A stretch of DNA of 64,000 nucleotides from Methylobacterium nodulans ORS 2060 (GCF_000022085.1 NC_011894.1:4827001-4891000), one strand, 5' to 3'. Shown: positions 18,714-27,508, numbered from the stretch's first letter. Program-made: numbers and translations. The notes: generated by a model not told the origin, from the sequence alone.

Positions 18714-18865
18714 ATCAACGGCCCGGGCTGCTGACGTAAGCCAAGTGCTGACGCGGCGGGCCGTTGAGCCATCTCGAATTGTCGACACCAAGCCAAAGGC
18801 TTTGTGACGAGGCTTGGCGACAATTCGAGAACGGGACCAACGGTCCTTTTCAAGGCCCGTTGGTA
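18714..18865. repeat. Nested palindromes between rdgB and ohr (includes family B copy 2)
   Basis: The block begins with a family B motif (CAACGGCCC ... GCTGACGCGGC ... GGGCCGTTGA, 18716-18767). Next is a hairpin with 13-bp perfect arms TCTCGAATTGTCG and CGACAATTCGAGA (18773-18785 and 18818-18830), with a smaller AAGCC/GGCTT pairing inside. It closes with GGCCCGTTGGTAT, which pairs with the opening arm. The structure fills the gap between the convergent rdgB and ohr genes and could terminate both. Confidence 0.7.
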
Positions 18866-19291
18866 TCAGACGACCTGAAGCCCGACGTCGACGTTGCCGC
18901 GGGTGGCGTTCGAGTAGGGGCACACCTGGTGCGCCTTCTCGACCAGTGCCTGCGCGGTTGCGCGGTCGAGGCCCGGCAGCGAGATCTTGAGGTTCGCGGT
19001 GATGCCGAAGCCGCCCTCCGAGCGCGGGCCGATGCCCACGGTGGCCGTGACGGTCGCGTCCGCCGGCACCTGGATCTTCTCCTGGCCGGCCACGAACTTC
19101 ATCGCGCCGAGGAAGCAGGCGGAATAGCCGGCGGCGAAGAGCTGCTCGGGATTGTTGCCCTCGCCGCCGCCCCCTCCGAGCTCCTTCGGCGTGGTCAGCT
19201 TCACGTCGAAGCTGCCATCCGCGGTCTTGGCGCGGCCGTCGCGGCCGCCCGTGGCGGTGGCCTGGGTCGTGTACTTCACGTCGACGGGCAT
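18866..19291 (-). CDS. ohr: Organic hydroperoxide resistance protein (Ohr)
   Basis: 141 residues. Thiol peroxidase of the OsmC/Ohr fold that reduces organic hydroperoxides using lipoylated partners. Both reactive cysteines are present: Cys59 in GYSACFLGA and the second in HQVCPYSNA near residue 124, within the Ohr-type (not OsmC-type) context. NPEQLFAAGYSACF is the family signature. Divergent from its likely repressor gene ohrR, with a 233-bp shared control region that contains AT-rich palindromes. Confidence 0.95.
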   Translation of the reverse strand: MPVDVKYTTQATATGGRDGRAKTADGSFDVKLTTPKELGGGGGEGNNPEQLFAAGYSACFLGAMKFVAGQEKIQVPADATVTATVGIGPRSEGGFGITANLKISLPGLDRATAQALVEKAHQVCPYSNATRGNVDVGLQVV

Positions 19292-19370
19292 CGGTATTCT
19301 CCGTAGATGTCCGGGCGGAGCCGCCCGGAGGCTCCGAACGGCTCCGGCGAGCCGGCGGACCCGATATAGC

Positions 19371-19397
19371 GCGCCAATTTATTGCGCGCAATTTGTT
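19371..19397. promoter_or_regulatory. Candidate OhrR operator in the ohr-ohrR intergenic region
   Basis: In a very GC-rich background this stretch is AT-rich and palindromic: CAATTTATTG at 19376-19385 overlaps the perfect 12-bp palindrome ATTGCGCGCAAT at 19381-19392. Known OhrR operators contain CAATT/AATTG half-sites, so a repressor site here is reasonable. The position, between the two divergent genes and nearer ohr, fits repression of ohr and autorepression. Confidence 0.5.
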
Positions 19398-19524
19398 TTC
19401 TTCGAGCCGGACGCGTATCCTTCCGGGCAATCCTCCCGCGGGCTGCATCGGGGATGGTACGCAATCCATACGGTGGCGTGGCGCTGGCCGCCACAGGGGC
19501 CGGCCGCGGAGGAAGGAGACCGAC

Positions 19525-20025
19525 ATGTCAGGCTCCCACGCCGAGGATCCCGCGTCGCGGGGCGATCCGGCTTCCGGCGATCTCCACCTCGCCAGCCAGA
19601 TCTGTTTTGCGGTCTATTCTGCGGCGCATGCCTTCAACCGCATCTACAAGCCCCTGCTCGACAGCCTCGGCCTGACCTACCCGCAATATCTCGTCCTGCT
19701 GGTGCTTTGGGAAGAGGACGGGCAGACCATGAAGGCGATCGGCCAGCGGCTCTATCTCGATTCCGGCACGCTGACGCCCCTGATGAAGCGGCTGGAGATT
19801 GCGGGCCTGGTGCGGCGGGCCCGCGACGAGAGCGACGAGCGGCTGATGCGGATCACGCTCACCGAGACCGGGCGCGCGCTGCGCCACAAGGCGCTGCCTT
19901 TCCCGGACGAGATCCTGTGCGCCACAGGCCATCCGCCCGAACGCCTCAAGGCCCTGCGCGACGAGATCATTGCCCTGCGCGACGCCCTTCACGCCCACGC
20001 GACCCTCGAACGCGGCCCGTCCTGA
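19525..20025 (+). CDS. ohrR: MarR-family organic peroxide sensor OhrR
   Basis: 166 residues from the ATG at 19525, with GGAGGAAGGAGA upstream. Redox-sensing repressor of ohr. The peroxide-reactive cysteine is Cys27 in SQICFAVYSAAHAFNRIYKPLL, the stretch that defines OhrR within MarR. The winged helix follows (YPQYLVLLVLW, LDSGTLTPLMKRLE recognition helix, DESDERLMRITLT wing). A second cysteine (EILCATG) lies in the C-terminal helix region and could pair with Cys27 of the partner subunit as in two-cysteine OhrRs. Confidence 0.94.
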   Translation: MSGSHAEDPASRGDPASGDLHLASQICFAVYSAAHAFNRIYKPLLDSLGLTYPQYLVLLVLWEEDGQTMKAIGQRLYLDSGTLTPLMKRLEIAGLVRRARDESDERLMRITLTETGRALRHKALPFPDEILCATGHPPERLKALRDEIIALRDALHAHATLERGPS

Positions 20026-20184
20026 CCGGCTTGCGGCATGTGCGATACCGCACTGCCTGAACGGGAGAGCGCAGCCGGAGCCTTTCGGCGCGCCGCCGGC
20101 TGACCATTTGAGAGCCGTCCGGCTCCGCCCGGACAGGACAGCCGGGGCCGTGTCATGGCTCCGCTCCCGGAGTTCGCGATTTCC

Positions 20185-21300
20185 ATGATGACTGATCTGC
20201 TCTTTCGGCCGCTCACCCTCGGTGCGATCCGGCTCGACCACCGCGTCGTGATGGCGCCGCTGACCCGTATGCGCTCGCGCCAGCCCGGCGACGTGCCCCA
20301 GCCCCTGAACGCGGAATATTATGGCCAGCGTGCCAGCCGCGGCGGGCTCATCATCGCCGAGGCGACCGATATCACCGAACAGGCGCGCGGCTATCCGGGA
20401 GCGCCGGGCATCTACACGCCCGAGCAGATCGAGGGGTGGCGCGGCGTCGCCGAGGCGATTCACGCCAAGGGCGGCCATCTGTTCATCCAGATCTGGCATA
20501 CGGGCCGCATCTCGCATTCCTCGATGCAGCCGGGCGGCGCCCTGCCGGTGGCGCCCTCGCCGGTGGCGGCGCCGGGCAACCACATGGATATCCGCTTCAA
20601 CGCGGTGCCGTTCGAGACGCCGCGCGAGCTTGACGAGGCCGAGATCGCGACGATCGTGGGCCAGTTCCGGCAGGCCGCCCTCAACGCGCGGGCGGCGGGT
20701 GCGGACGGGGTCGAGATCCACTCCGCGAACGGCTACCTGATCGACCAGTTCCTGCAGGATTCCACCAACCGGCGCACCGACCGCTACGGCGGCTCGATCG
20801 AGAACCGGGCGCGATTCCAGCTCGAGATCGTCGACGCGGTGGCGGCGGCGATCGGCGCGGACCGGGTCGGGATCCGGATCTCGCCCTGGGGCAGCTTCAA
20901 CGGCATGAAGGACAGCGACCCCGGTGCGCTCTTCGACCACGTGACGGCCGAGCTCGGCCGGCGCGGCCTCGCCTACCTGCATGTGGTGGAGCCGCGCGCC
21001 GACCAGAGCAGCGACGTGAACGCCCTCGACCCGAACGCTCCGGATGCCGCCTCGCGCTTCAAGTCGCGCTTCGGCGGTCCGCTGATCGCGGCCGGCGGCT
21101 TCACGCCGGAGAGCGCGGCCGCCGCATTGGCCGGCGGCGAGGTCGATGCGGTGGCCTTCGGCCGCCTGTTCATCGCCAATCCCGACCTGCCGGAGCGCAT
21201 CCGCCGGGGCGCAGGCTTCAACCGCTACGACCGCGCCACCTTCTATGGCGGCGACGCCCGGGGCTACGTCGACTATCCGGCCCTCGACGCCGCAGCCTGA
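20185..21300 (+). CDS. Old Yellow Enzyme-type alkene reductase (NemA-like)
   Basis: 371 residues from the ATG at 20185; the open frame begins ten codons earlier without support. FMN enzyme of the OYE family, reducing activated C=C bonds and nitro compounds with NAD(P)H. Seen: LFRPLTLGAIRLDHRVVMAPLTRMRS opening, the active-site His-x-x-Asn in EIHSANGYLIDQFLQD, NRRTDRYGGSIENRARF, and a C-terminal FMN-phosphate-binding region (AAGGF ... VAFGRLFIANPDL). It lies about 160 bp downstream of ohrR on the same strand, so it may belong to the electrophile/oxidant response. Exact substrate unknown. Confidence 0.92.
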   Translation: MMTDLLFRPLTLGAIRLDHRVVMAPLTRMRSRQPGDVPQPLNAEYYGQRASRGGLIIAEATDITEQARGYPGAPGIYTPEQIEGWRGVAEAIHAKGGHLFIQIWHTGRISHSSMQPGGALPVAPSPVAAPGNHMDIRFNAVPFETPRELDEAEIATIVGQFRQAALNARAAGADGVEIHSANGYLIDQFLQDSTNRRTDRYGGSIENRARFQLEIVDAVAAAIGADRVGIRISPWGSFNGMKDSDPGALFDHVTAELGRRGLAYLHVVEPRADQSSDVNALDPNAPDAASRFKSRFGGPLIAAGGFTPESAAAALAGGEVDAVAFGRLFIANPDLPERIRRGAGFNRYDRATFYGGDARGYVDYPALDAAA

Positions 21301-21386
21301 GCGGCAAGCGATCCCCGCGCGGGCATCCGCCTTGTGCCCGGCGCCCGCGCGGGTCATCTCTCGCCCGACCGAGCGGGAGACGCGCC

Positions 21387-21812
21387 GTGGACCTCGAATG
21401 CACGCCCTCCATCACCATCGACGAGGCGGAGCTGGAGGAGAGCTTCGTGCGCGCCTCCGGCCCGGGCGGGCAGAACGTCAACAAGGTCGCGACGGCGGTG
21501 CAGCTCCGCTTCGACGTGCGCCGCTCCCCGTCGCTGCCCAACGCGGTGGCGATCCGCCTGATGAAGCTGGCCGGCCGGCGGCTCACCGCCGACGGCATCC
21601 TCGTCATCACCGCACAGGCCCACCGCACGCAGGAGCGCAACCGCGCCGAGGCGCGCGAGCGGCTCGCCGAACTGGTGCGCGAGGCGGCGGTGCCGCCCAA
21701 GCCGCGCCGCCCGACCCGTCCCACGCTCGCCTCGAAGACGCGCCGCCTCGATACGAAGACGCGGCGCGGGAACGTCAAGCGCCTGCGCGCAAGCAAGCCG
21801 GGACCAGAGTAA
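21387..21812 (+). CDS. arfB: Alternative ribosome-rescue factor ArfB (class I release-factor-like)
   Basis: 141 residues from a GTG at 21387 with GGGAGA upstream. Small release-factor homologue that hydrolyses peptidyl-tRNA on ribosomes stalled without a stop codon. The GGQ motif is in SGPGGQNVNKVATAV, the domain 3 core is intact, and the C-terminal tail is long and strongly basic (about 40 residues rich in Lys, Arg and Pro), as needed to enter the empty mRNA channel. No domain for codon recognition is present, which separates it from RF1 and RF2. Confidence 0.94.
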   Translation: MDLECTPSITIDEAELEESFVRASGPGGQNVNKVATAVQLRFDVRRSPSLPNAVAIRLMKLAGRRLTADGILVITAQAHRTQERNRAEARERLAELVREAAVPPKPRRPTRPTLASKTRRLDTKTRRGNVKRLRASKPGPE

Positions 21813-22018
21813 ACGAAGACTTCACCCTGATCGCCCCCACCATCTCGGCCCTTCGCCAAGACGGCTGACAAACGATTCAGCACGATCCGTCTTTGCATCG
21901 AAGACGAGGCTGCGTCCTGGTCGGCGAGGTGGCACCGTTAAGCCGTGCGGATGATGATGTCTGCGACGCGAGCGCCGGCTCTCAACAAGGCTGCCGCGAT
22001 CAGGGACGAGGTCATCCG

Positions 22019-22288
22019 ATGGGACGGAGATGGTTGCGGCTCGGGGCGGACGCTCTTGGCGTCGGTGCTCTGTGGCTGGGTATGCTGATGGTGGCCGGCG
22101 GCGACGGCGCAGCGGCCCTGGGTCTGCGACCCGGGCTCGACCCCGTCGCTCTCGAAGCGAGGGCCGCCTCGGCCCCCGCGCCGGTGCGCGTGATCCTGCC
22201 GACCCCATGGGCGCACGCCACCGCGGCCTTCGCCGAGGAAGCCCGGCAGGCCGCAACCCGGCCGGCAGCGTTCAGCGGTTCGCGGTGA
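22019..22288 (+). CDS. Small hypothetical membrane or secreted protein
   Basis: 89 residues from the ATG at 22019. An N-terminal hydrophobic helix (LGVGALWLGMLMVAGG) follows a basic start, giving either a signal anchor or signal peptide. The rest is Ala/Pro-rich with no motif I recognise. Its last 17 bases overlap the 3' end of the convergent BTLCP protease gene. Codon use is typical and an AGGGACGAGG sequence lies upstream, but with no recognisable relative it may not be a real gene. Confidence 0.4.
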   Translation: MGRRWLRLGADALGVGALWLGMLMVAGGDGAAALGLRPGLDPVALEARAASAPAPVRVILPTPWAHATAAFAEEARQAATRPAAFSGSR

Positions 22289-22913
22289 CGACCGGTCCGA
22301 CCGCGCGGCCAAGGGAGACCCAGGCGACGGCATCCTGGGCCTCGCGCTTGATGAAAGTGTAGCCGGTGCGGTGCCAGGGCAGCACCGCGCTGGTCTTGTT
22401 GTCGAGCACGAGGTCGCCGCGGTCGGTGCGCAGCATCAGCACGGCGTGGCCCTCGCCCTTCTCGTCGATCACCACGGTCATGCGCATCGCCCGCCGCGGC
22501 AGGCCGCTCTCGGCCAAGAGCTTGCGCTTGAGCAGCTGGTAATCCTCGCAATCGCCGCTGCCGTCCTCGGCCAGGTCCCAGCGGTCGGGCACGCCCCAAT
22601 GCTCCTGGTCGGTGAGCGGGCGGATGCGGCTGTTCACGCTGCGGTTCACGCCGGTGATGGTCTGCCACAGCCGCGGGCTCAGCGTGATCGTGTCCGGCTC
22701 GCTCACATCCACCGCGCATTCCGACGCATAGCGGCGGCAGAAGTCCGTCCAGGCCAGGATCGGCTTCGCCTCGCCCGAGACGGCGGGCAGCGTCCCGGCC
22801 CGGGGGAGGGCGGCCAGGGTCTGGCCGAGCGCGGCCGGCGCCGCCAGAAGGCTGGCGAGGAGCATGGCGGCCTTGAGGACGCTCCGGCTCCGGCCCTGAT
22901 CCGCGCTCCGCAT
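22272..22913 (-). CDS. Bacterial transglutaminase-like cysteine proteinase (BTLCP)
   Basis: 213 residues with a signal peptide (VLKAAMLLASLLAAPAALG). A papain-like periplasmic protease of the BTLCP/COG3672 group. The triad is visible: Cys in GDCEDYQLLKRKLL, His in EGHAVLMLRT and Asp in LVLDNKT. The best-studied relative, LapG, cleaves large adhesins under cyclic-di-GMP control, but the partners of that system (a LapD receptor, an adhesin and its exporter) are not in the window. Hence only the protease fold is assured. It may be monocistronic; the upstream gap is about 250 bp. Confidence 0.88.
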   Translation of the reverse strand: MRSADQGRSRSVLKAAMLLASLLAAPAALGQTLAALPRAGTLPAVSGEAKPILAWTDFCRRYASECAVDVSEPDTITLSPRLWQTITGVNRSVNSRIRPLTDQEHWGVPDRWDLAEDGSGDCEDYQLLKRKLLAESGLPRRAMRMTVVIDEKGEGHAVLMLRTDRGDLVLDNKTSAVLPWHRTGYTFIKREAQDAVAWVSLGRAVGPVVTANR

Positions 22914-23160
22914 CTGCCCGCCCCGTTAAGCTTCGGTTAAGCCTTCGTGACACGGGAACGGCGCGGCGACAACGGAACGGTAAAGAAAAGGTTAACGCGT
23001 GGGACGAGCGCCCCATGGCGGCGGACGCGCGGCGCTGACAGTCGGACCGGTGGTCCAGGAACGGGGGGTGGAGCGGGCGGTCGGCATCGAACCGCGTGGG
23101 CCTGCCCGCGCCGATCCTCCTCGGCCGCTCACGCCCCGCAGCGAGTTCGCAGGCTGGGCT

Positions 23161-23583
23161 CTATGCGCCGCTCCGATCCGTTCTCTCCCGGGCGAACAGC
23201 GGAAGCTCCTCCGCTGCTGCGGGCCCGGCGTCGTCGCTTCGGGCACGCAACCAGTGCCCGATCGCCTCGACCACATGATCCTGCTCGGCCGCGCTGAGTT
23301 CGCGTCCGGACGGGATGCCGTGCCACTTGGACAGGCAGCCTCGACAGCAGGTCGCCGTGGCGTGCTGGGCCACGAAGACCGGATGCCCGCGAAAGGGCGT
23401 CTGCTTACCGTCCTTGGCGGGTGCGGCCGGCGCGAGACGCCGCGCTACGAAGTCCCGCGCATGGGCCATCACCGTCGGCAGGCCCTTCTCGCGCAGGTAG
23501 GCTTGCTCTGCGGGCGCGAGCGTGAACCGCTGCCGGAACGCGGATCGGGAGAGTCGGTCGAATACGTCCTCGAGTGCCCTCAT
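23161..23583 (-). CDS. DUF4186 family protein
   Basis: 140 residues from the ATG at 23581-23583, with GGAGACGGTGGG just upstream; the longer open frame has no conserved sequence before this. The DUF4186 core is clear: REKGLPTVMAHARDFVARRL, DGKQTPFRGHPVFVAQHAT and CCRGCLSKWHGIP, the last with three cysteines and a histidine that might bind a metal. The family has no known function. Its downstream neighbour on the same strand is the BTLCP gene, about 250 bp away. Confidence 0.85.
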   Translation of the reverse strand: MRALEDVFDRLSRSAFRQRFTLAPAEQAYLREKGLPTVMAHARDFVARRLAPAAPAKDGKQTPFRGHPVFVAQHATATCCRGCLSKWHGIPSGRELSAAEQDHVVEAIGHWLRARSDDAGPAAAEELPLFARERTDRSGA

Positions 23584-23791
23584 CCCACCGTCTCCGCTGT
23601 CTGATGGATATACCGGGCCCCGATCGCGATGAGAACGGGCGGGGAGATCCGGACGCCCGCGGCTCCGAAGATCTGGCATGAGCCGCCAGGGCTGTTCCCT
23701 CTCGGGCCGATCCTGACGGATGAAACCGGCTGACTGAGCGCTGCCGCCCGTGGCAGCCAATTTCGGTCCTCAATCGACAACGCACCATCAG

Positions 23792-23858
23792 CGGTCGCTG
23801 CGCGACTTTTCGTGCTGGATCCCGGGTCGCATTCCGCTGCCGCTGCAGTCGTCCGGGA
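23792..23858. repeat. Family E repeat copy 2, next to the IS110 element
   Basis: Bases 23792-23843 are a perfect 52-bp reverse-complement match to 7695-7746. The similarity continues as CTGCAGTCGTCCGGGAA to 23858 and then stops about 15 bp before the 3' end of the transposase gene. The abrupt end suggests the IS110 element inserted next to or inside this repeat. Confidence 0.75.
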
Positions 23859-23876
23859 AAGCATCTGTGTTTGGCG

Positions 23877-24857
23877 TCAAGCCTGTTGGGGCTGATTTGG
23901 CGTCCAGAGGCGGTCCTGAGCGATGAGGCTGTTGGCCAGCACGGCGAGCTTGCGGGCCACGGCGATGATGGCGCACTTTGGCTTCTTGCCGTTGGCGATC
24001 AGGCGTTCGTGGAAGGCTTTCAGGCCGGCGTTGTGGCGGGCGGCCGAGAGCGCCGCGAGGTAGAGGACGCGGCGCACGGGCGGGCGGCCGCCCCAGATGA
24101 CCCGCACGCCCTGGCGCGCGCCGGAATCGTCGGCGACCGGCGCCAGGCCCGCCAGCAGGCCGATCTGCCGGCTGCTGCAGGTGCCCAGCTCGGCCAGGCT
24201 GGCCACCAGGGTGGCCGCGATCGTGTCCCCGATCGAGGGGATCGAGACCAGGATGGCATGCCGCCGGGCCAGTCCGGGATCGGCCGCGATGAGCCGGCGG
24301 ATCTCGCCGGCAAGGGCCTCGATGTCCGCGGCGATCCTGGCCAGACGGTCCTGGAGCTGGCGGATCAGGAACGGGCTTGCGGCCGCGGCCAGCTGGTTCT
24401 TGAGGGCGGTTTGTTCGGCCACGGCGCTGTCGCGGGCCGCGACCAGTTCCTGGAGCGCTTCGAGCGCGTCCGAGGCCGGCGGGCGCTGCGGGGGGGCCAT
24501 CACCGCGGCAAACTGCGCCAGCACGCGGGCATCGAGCCGATCGGTCTTGGCCCAGATGCCTTGCGCCTTGGCGAACATGCGCACCCGAAACGGATCGACG
24601 ACGGCGACCGGCAGGCCCGAGGCATGCAGGCTGCGGCGGGTCTGGCGGTGCCACTTGCCGGTGGCCTCGACCACGACCAGCCCCAGAGCAAAGCGCCCAA
24701 GCCAGCGCTTGAGCTGCCGGATGCCGACCTCGGTATTGGCGAACCGCTGGGCTTGGCCGGAGGGGAGGACGTGGACGTCGAGCCAGCTCTTGCTGACGTC
24801 GATCCCCACGCTAGACTTGCCCGCGGTCTCTTGTTTGGACACTTCCTTGCCTTGCAT
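23877..24857 (-). CDS. IS110-family transposase (DEDD recombinase) 1
   Basis: 326 residues from the ATG at 24855-24857. The RuvC-like N-terminal domain opens with SVGIDVSKSWLDVHV and carries VVVEATGKWH and KTDRLDARVLAQFA (DEDD residues). The C-terminal Tnp_20 domain has IPSIGDTIAATLVASL and the RQGVRVIWGGRPPVRRVLYLAAL serine region. IS110 enzymes work with a bridge RNA encoded in the element's non-coding end. The gene is full length and probably functional. It shares only family-level similarity with the second IS110 transposase at 50459. Element ends could not be fixed by eye. Confidence 0.93.
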   Translation of the reverse strand: MQGKEVSKQETAGKSSVGIDVSKSWLDVHVLPSGQAQRFANTEVGIRQLKRWLGRFALGLVVVEATGKWHRQTRRSLHASGLPVAVVDPFRVRMFAKAQGIWAKTDRLDARVLAQFAAVMAPPQRPPASDALEALQELVAARDSAVAEQTALKNQLAAAASPFLIRQLQDRLARIAADIEALAGEIRRLIAADPGLARRHAILVSIPSIGDTIAATLVASLAELGTCSSRQIGLLAGLAPVADDSGARQGVRVIWGGRPPVRRVLYLAALSAARHNAGLKAFHERLIANGKKPKCAIIAVARKLAVLANSLIAQDRLWTPNQPQQA

Positions 24858-24961
24858 ACGGGACTTGCTCCCCAGCATCTGTTCAGGACAAGAGCCAGAG
24901 GGCGGCCGGATCCTGCTTTCCCACGGTGCCAATCCTAGAGGGAGATCGATCCCGGCCGCCC

Positions 24962-24993
24962 GCGTCGCGGCCGGTGGCCACCGGCCGCGACGC
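24962..24993. repeat. Perfect 32-bp palindrome in the IS110 non-coding end
   Basis: The sequence from GCGTCGCGGCCGGTGG to its exact complement is symmetric over all 32 bases. It lies about 105 bp upstream of the transposase start, in the region where IS110-group elements carry bridge RNA sequence. It would form a strong stem if transcribed. Whether it is part of a bridge RNA is inference. Confidence 0.6.
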
Positions 24994-25333
24994 ACCTCAC
25001 AGCTTGGTGCGCTGGTCGGCCCGTCAAACATGCAAGAGGGAGCGGGCGACGAGAGGCCGGGCGCGCCGATCACCGGTCGTCTCCGGACAGGTCAGGCGGA
25101 CGTCCTCGCCTCGGCTGCCGCGGTCTCGATCGGCCACGCACCGTCTTGGGGTGCGCTGATCCGTATGGCTCGTCCTGAGGTTTGATCCGTCAGGGGCGGC
25201 ACAGCCAGGGTGAACTCAGGCCGAGAGGCTGCCGGTGCGATCGTCCATCGCTGGCGCCTCAGCATGAGGAGCGTGGCAGCTTTCACGCAGATCAACTTCT
25301 CTTTAGCAACTCAAACTGAGCGTATCCGCAAGT

Positions 25334-25377
25334 GATCCCAACGGCCCAAGATGCTGACGCACCGGGCCGTTGGGATC
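25334..25377. repeat. Palindrome, family B copy 3
   Basis: Arms GATCCCAACGGCCC and GGGCCGTTGGGATC are perfectly complementary over 14 bp and enclose AAGATGCTGACGCACC, so the family core GCTGACG is in the loop. It lies about 100 bp past the 3' end of phaC. Confidence 0.75.
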
Positions 25378-25478
25378 ATGGTGAGTGCCGTAGCCAATTC
25401 ATCAGGGTTGCCACGGTGCCAAAATCTCAAAAAGGCATCGCTTCGCCGAGAATCGACTCCAGTTCAGCTTGAGCGGTC

Positions 25479-27434
25479 TTAAGTCTGCAGAACGTAGGTC
25501 CCGGGCGCGTCCTGCAGGGGCGGATGCTGGGCGCTGCCCAGGGCCGGCGGCGCGCCCAAGGGGCCCGACCGGGCCGAGAGCCAGGCCGACCAGTCCGGCC
25601 ACCAGCTGCCGCTGTGTCGCTTCGCGCCCTTCAGCCACTGCTCCGGCGTGGCAGCGGGCTTGTCACCTTCGGCCGTGCGATACTCGCCCTTGCCGCCCGG
25701 AGGATTGATGACGCCCGCCACATGGCCGCTCGACGCCAGCACGTAGCGCACGGCCCCGCCGAACAGCTGCGTGATGCGCCAAGCCGAGTCCCATGGCACG
25801 ATGTGGTCCTTCTCGCAGCCGACCGCATAGGTGTCCTGCCTGACCCGTCCGAGATCGACGGTCTCCCCCTTGAGGCTGATCTTGCCCGGCTTGATCAGGT
25901 TGTTCTCGACATAGGTGTTGCGCAGATACCAGCTGTGGGCCGCCCGCGTCATTCGGGTGCCGTCGCTGTTCCAGTAGAGCAGATCGAAGGCAGGCGGCTT
26001 GTTGCCAAGGAGGTAATTGTTGACGACGTTCGACCAGATCAAATCATTCGAGCGCAGCAGATTGAACATGTTGCTCATCGCGCGGCTGTCGAGATAGCCG
26101 CGTTCCATCATCTGTTGCTCGATCAGGTCGAGGGTCGGTTCATCCATGAACACCGCGGTGTCGCCGATCCGCGAGAAGTCCTGCGGCGACACCATGAAGC
26201 TCGTCGAGTTGAAGCGCTGGTCGCCCTTCGCCGCCAGGATGGCGAGCGTGAGCGTCAGCAGAACCCCGCCGATGCAGTAGCCCATCGCGTTCACGGTCTC
26301 GCTGCCGGTGATCTCGCGGATCACCTCGCTCGCTTCCAGCGGCCCGAGATCGATGTAGTCCTCGATGCCGATCCCATCCATCGACGCATCGGGATTCCTC
26401 CACGAGATCAGAAACACGGTGAAGCCCTGGGACACCAGGTACCGCACCATGCTGTTCTTGGGCTGCATGTCGAGGATATAGAATTTGTTGATCCAGGGCG
26501 GCACGATCAGCAGGGGGGTTTGATGAACCTGCTCCGTCGTGGGCGAGTACTGGATGAGTTCGATCAGCGCGTTGCGGTGAACCACCTTGCCGGGCGTGAG
26601 GGCGAGGTTGCGCCCCGGTGCAAAGGCATTCGCATCGACCATGCTGAGGCGCCCGGCCGCGATATCGGCGAGGAGATTGCGCGCCCCGTCGGCGAGGCTC
26701 GCGCCGCCCGTCTCCAGGGCCTTGCGCAGGGCGACGGGGTTCGACGTCAGCACCAGCGCCGGGCTCATGGCATCGACGAACTGGCGCAGGTGGAAATTGA
26801 GGCGGTGCTGCTCGGCCTCGTCGAGATCGCTGATATTGCCGCGTTCCAGAAGCCAGTCGGAAGCGAGCAGATAGAGCTCCTTCAGGGCGAGGTAGGCGGG
26901 GTTCGTCCGCCACTCGGGGGCGGAGAACCGCTTGTCGGGCCGTGCCGCCGCCGGAGCCGACGCGGATGAAAGCCCGAACAGGCCGAGCCAGTTCTGCCCC
27001 GCCTCTTCCCAAGCGGTGAGCAGCGACTTCCACACGCCCTGGCCGAGATCCATCAGCGAAGCGGCGGCCTCGGGCTTGTTCACCGATCGGAGCCAGACGG
27101 TTCGCAGGGCCCAGGCGATCCCGGCCCAGTCGATCGGCACGACCTCGCGCAGCGGATTGGCATTCCAGATCTGGTCGATCGACCGCAGAAGCGGGTCCTC
27201 GGTCAGGCGCCTGGCGAGCTGATCCTCGGACAGGAGGGGCGGGACGGCGCCGAAGGGCGGGACGGCCGGCGGCCAGACCGGGTTCTGGAGACCCTGCGGC
27301 GCGGCCGAGATCTGCTCCATCCATCCCGTCCACAGGCTCAGCATCATGTCGGGGCTGGGCGAAGCCCGGTCGCTGCCGCTTGCTTCCGTCGTGGGCGATG
27401 GCGTCGTCCCGGCGCCCGTGGTCTGGTCTGCCAT
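25479..27434 (-). CDS. phaC: Class I polyhydroxyalkanoate synthase
   Basis: Polymerises (R)-3-hydroxyacyl-CoA into PHA granules. 651 residues from the ATG at 27432-27434, preceded by GGAGGAACC; slightly longer than the usual 580-610 because of extended ends. Catalytic residues are all present: Cys387 in the lipase-like box GYCIGG, Asp543 in EKDHIVPW and His571 in SSGHVAGV. The SVNKPEAAASLMDLGQGVWKSL and WNANPLREVVPIDW segments are class I features. Substrate monomers come from PhaA and PhaB, encoded 8 kb away on the same strand. It lies 74 bp downstream of surf1. Confidence 0.96.
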   Translation of the reverse strand: MADQTTGAGTTPSPTTEASGSDRASPSPDMMLSLWTGWMEQISAAPQGLQNPVWPPAVPPFGAVPPLLSEDQLARRLTEDPLLRSIDQIWNANPLREVVPIDWAGIAWALRTVWLRSVNKPEAAASLMDLGQGVWKSLLTAWEEAGQNWLGLFGLSSASAPAAARPDKRFSAPEWRTNPAYLALKELYLLASDWLLERGNISDLDEAEQHRLNFHLRQFVDAMSPALVLTSNPVALRKALETGGASLADGARNLLADIAAGRLSMVDANAFAPGRNLALTPGKVVHRNALIELIQYSPTTEQVHQTPLLIVPPWINKFYILDMQPKNSMVRYLVSQGFTVFLISWRNPDASMDGIGIEDYIDLGPLEASEVIREITGSETVNAMGYCIGGVLLTLTLAILAAKGDQRFNSTSFMVSPQDFSRIGDTAVFMDEPTLDLIEQQMMERGYLDSRAMSNMFNLLRSNDLIWSNVVNNYLLGNKPPAFDLLYWNSDGTRMTRAAHSWYLRNTYVENNLIKPGKISLKGETVDLGRVRQDTYAVGCEKDHIVPWDSAWRITQLFGGAVRYVLASSGHVAGVINPPGGKGEYRTAEGDKPAATPEQWLKGAKRHSGSWWPDWSAWLSARSGPLGAPPALGSAQHPPLQDAPGTYVLQT

Positions 27435-27508
27435 GGCGGTTCCTCCGATGTTTCGTCTCGTGGCGATGTCCGTTGCCGGTGGGGTCGGCTTTCCCCCGGA
27501 CCGGATGA

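Larger units (their letters stand above)
24858..25478. other. 620-bp gene-free interval upstream of the IS110 transposase
   Basis: Contains the presumed non-coding end of the IS110 element (24858 to about 25030, including the palindrome at 24962-24993), repeat modules shared with 7530-7600 (CGCACCGTCTT, GATCCGTCAGGGG), one CCTCAGCATGAGG half-palindrome (25258) and family B copy 3. No open frame in it looks like a gene. Confidence 0.6.
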
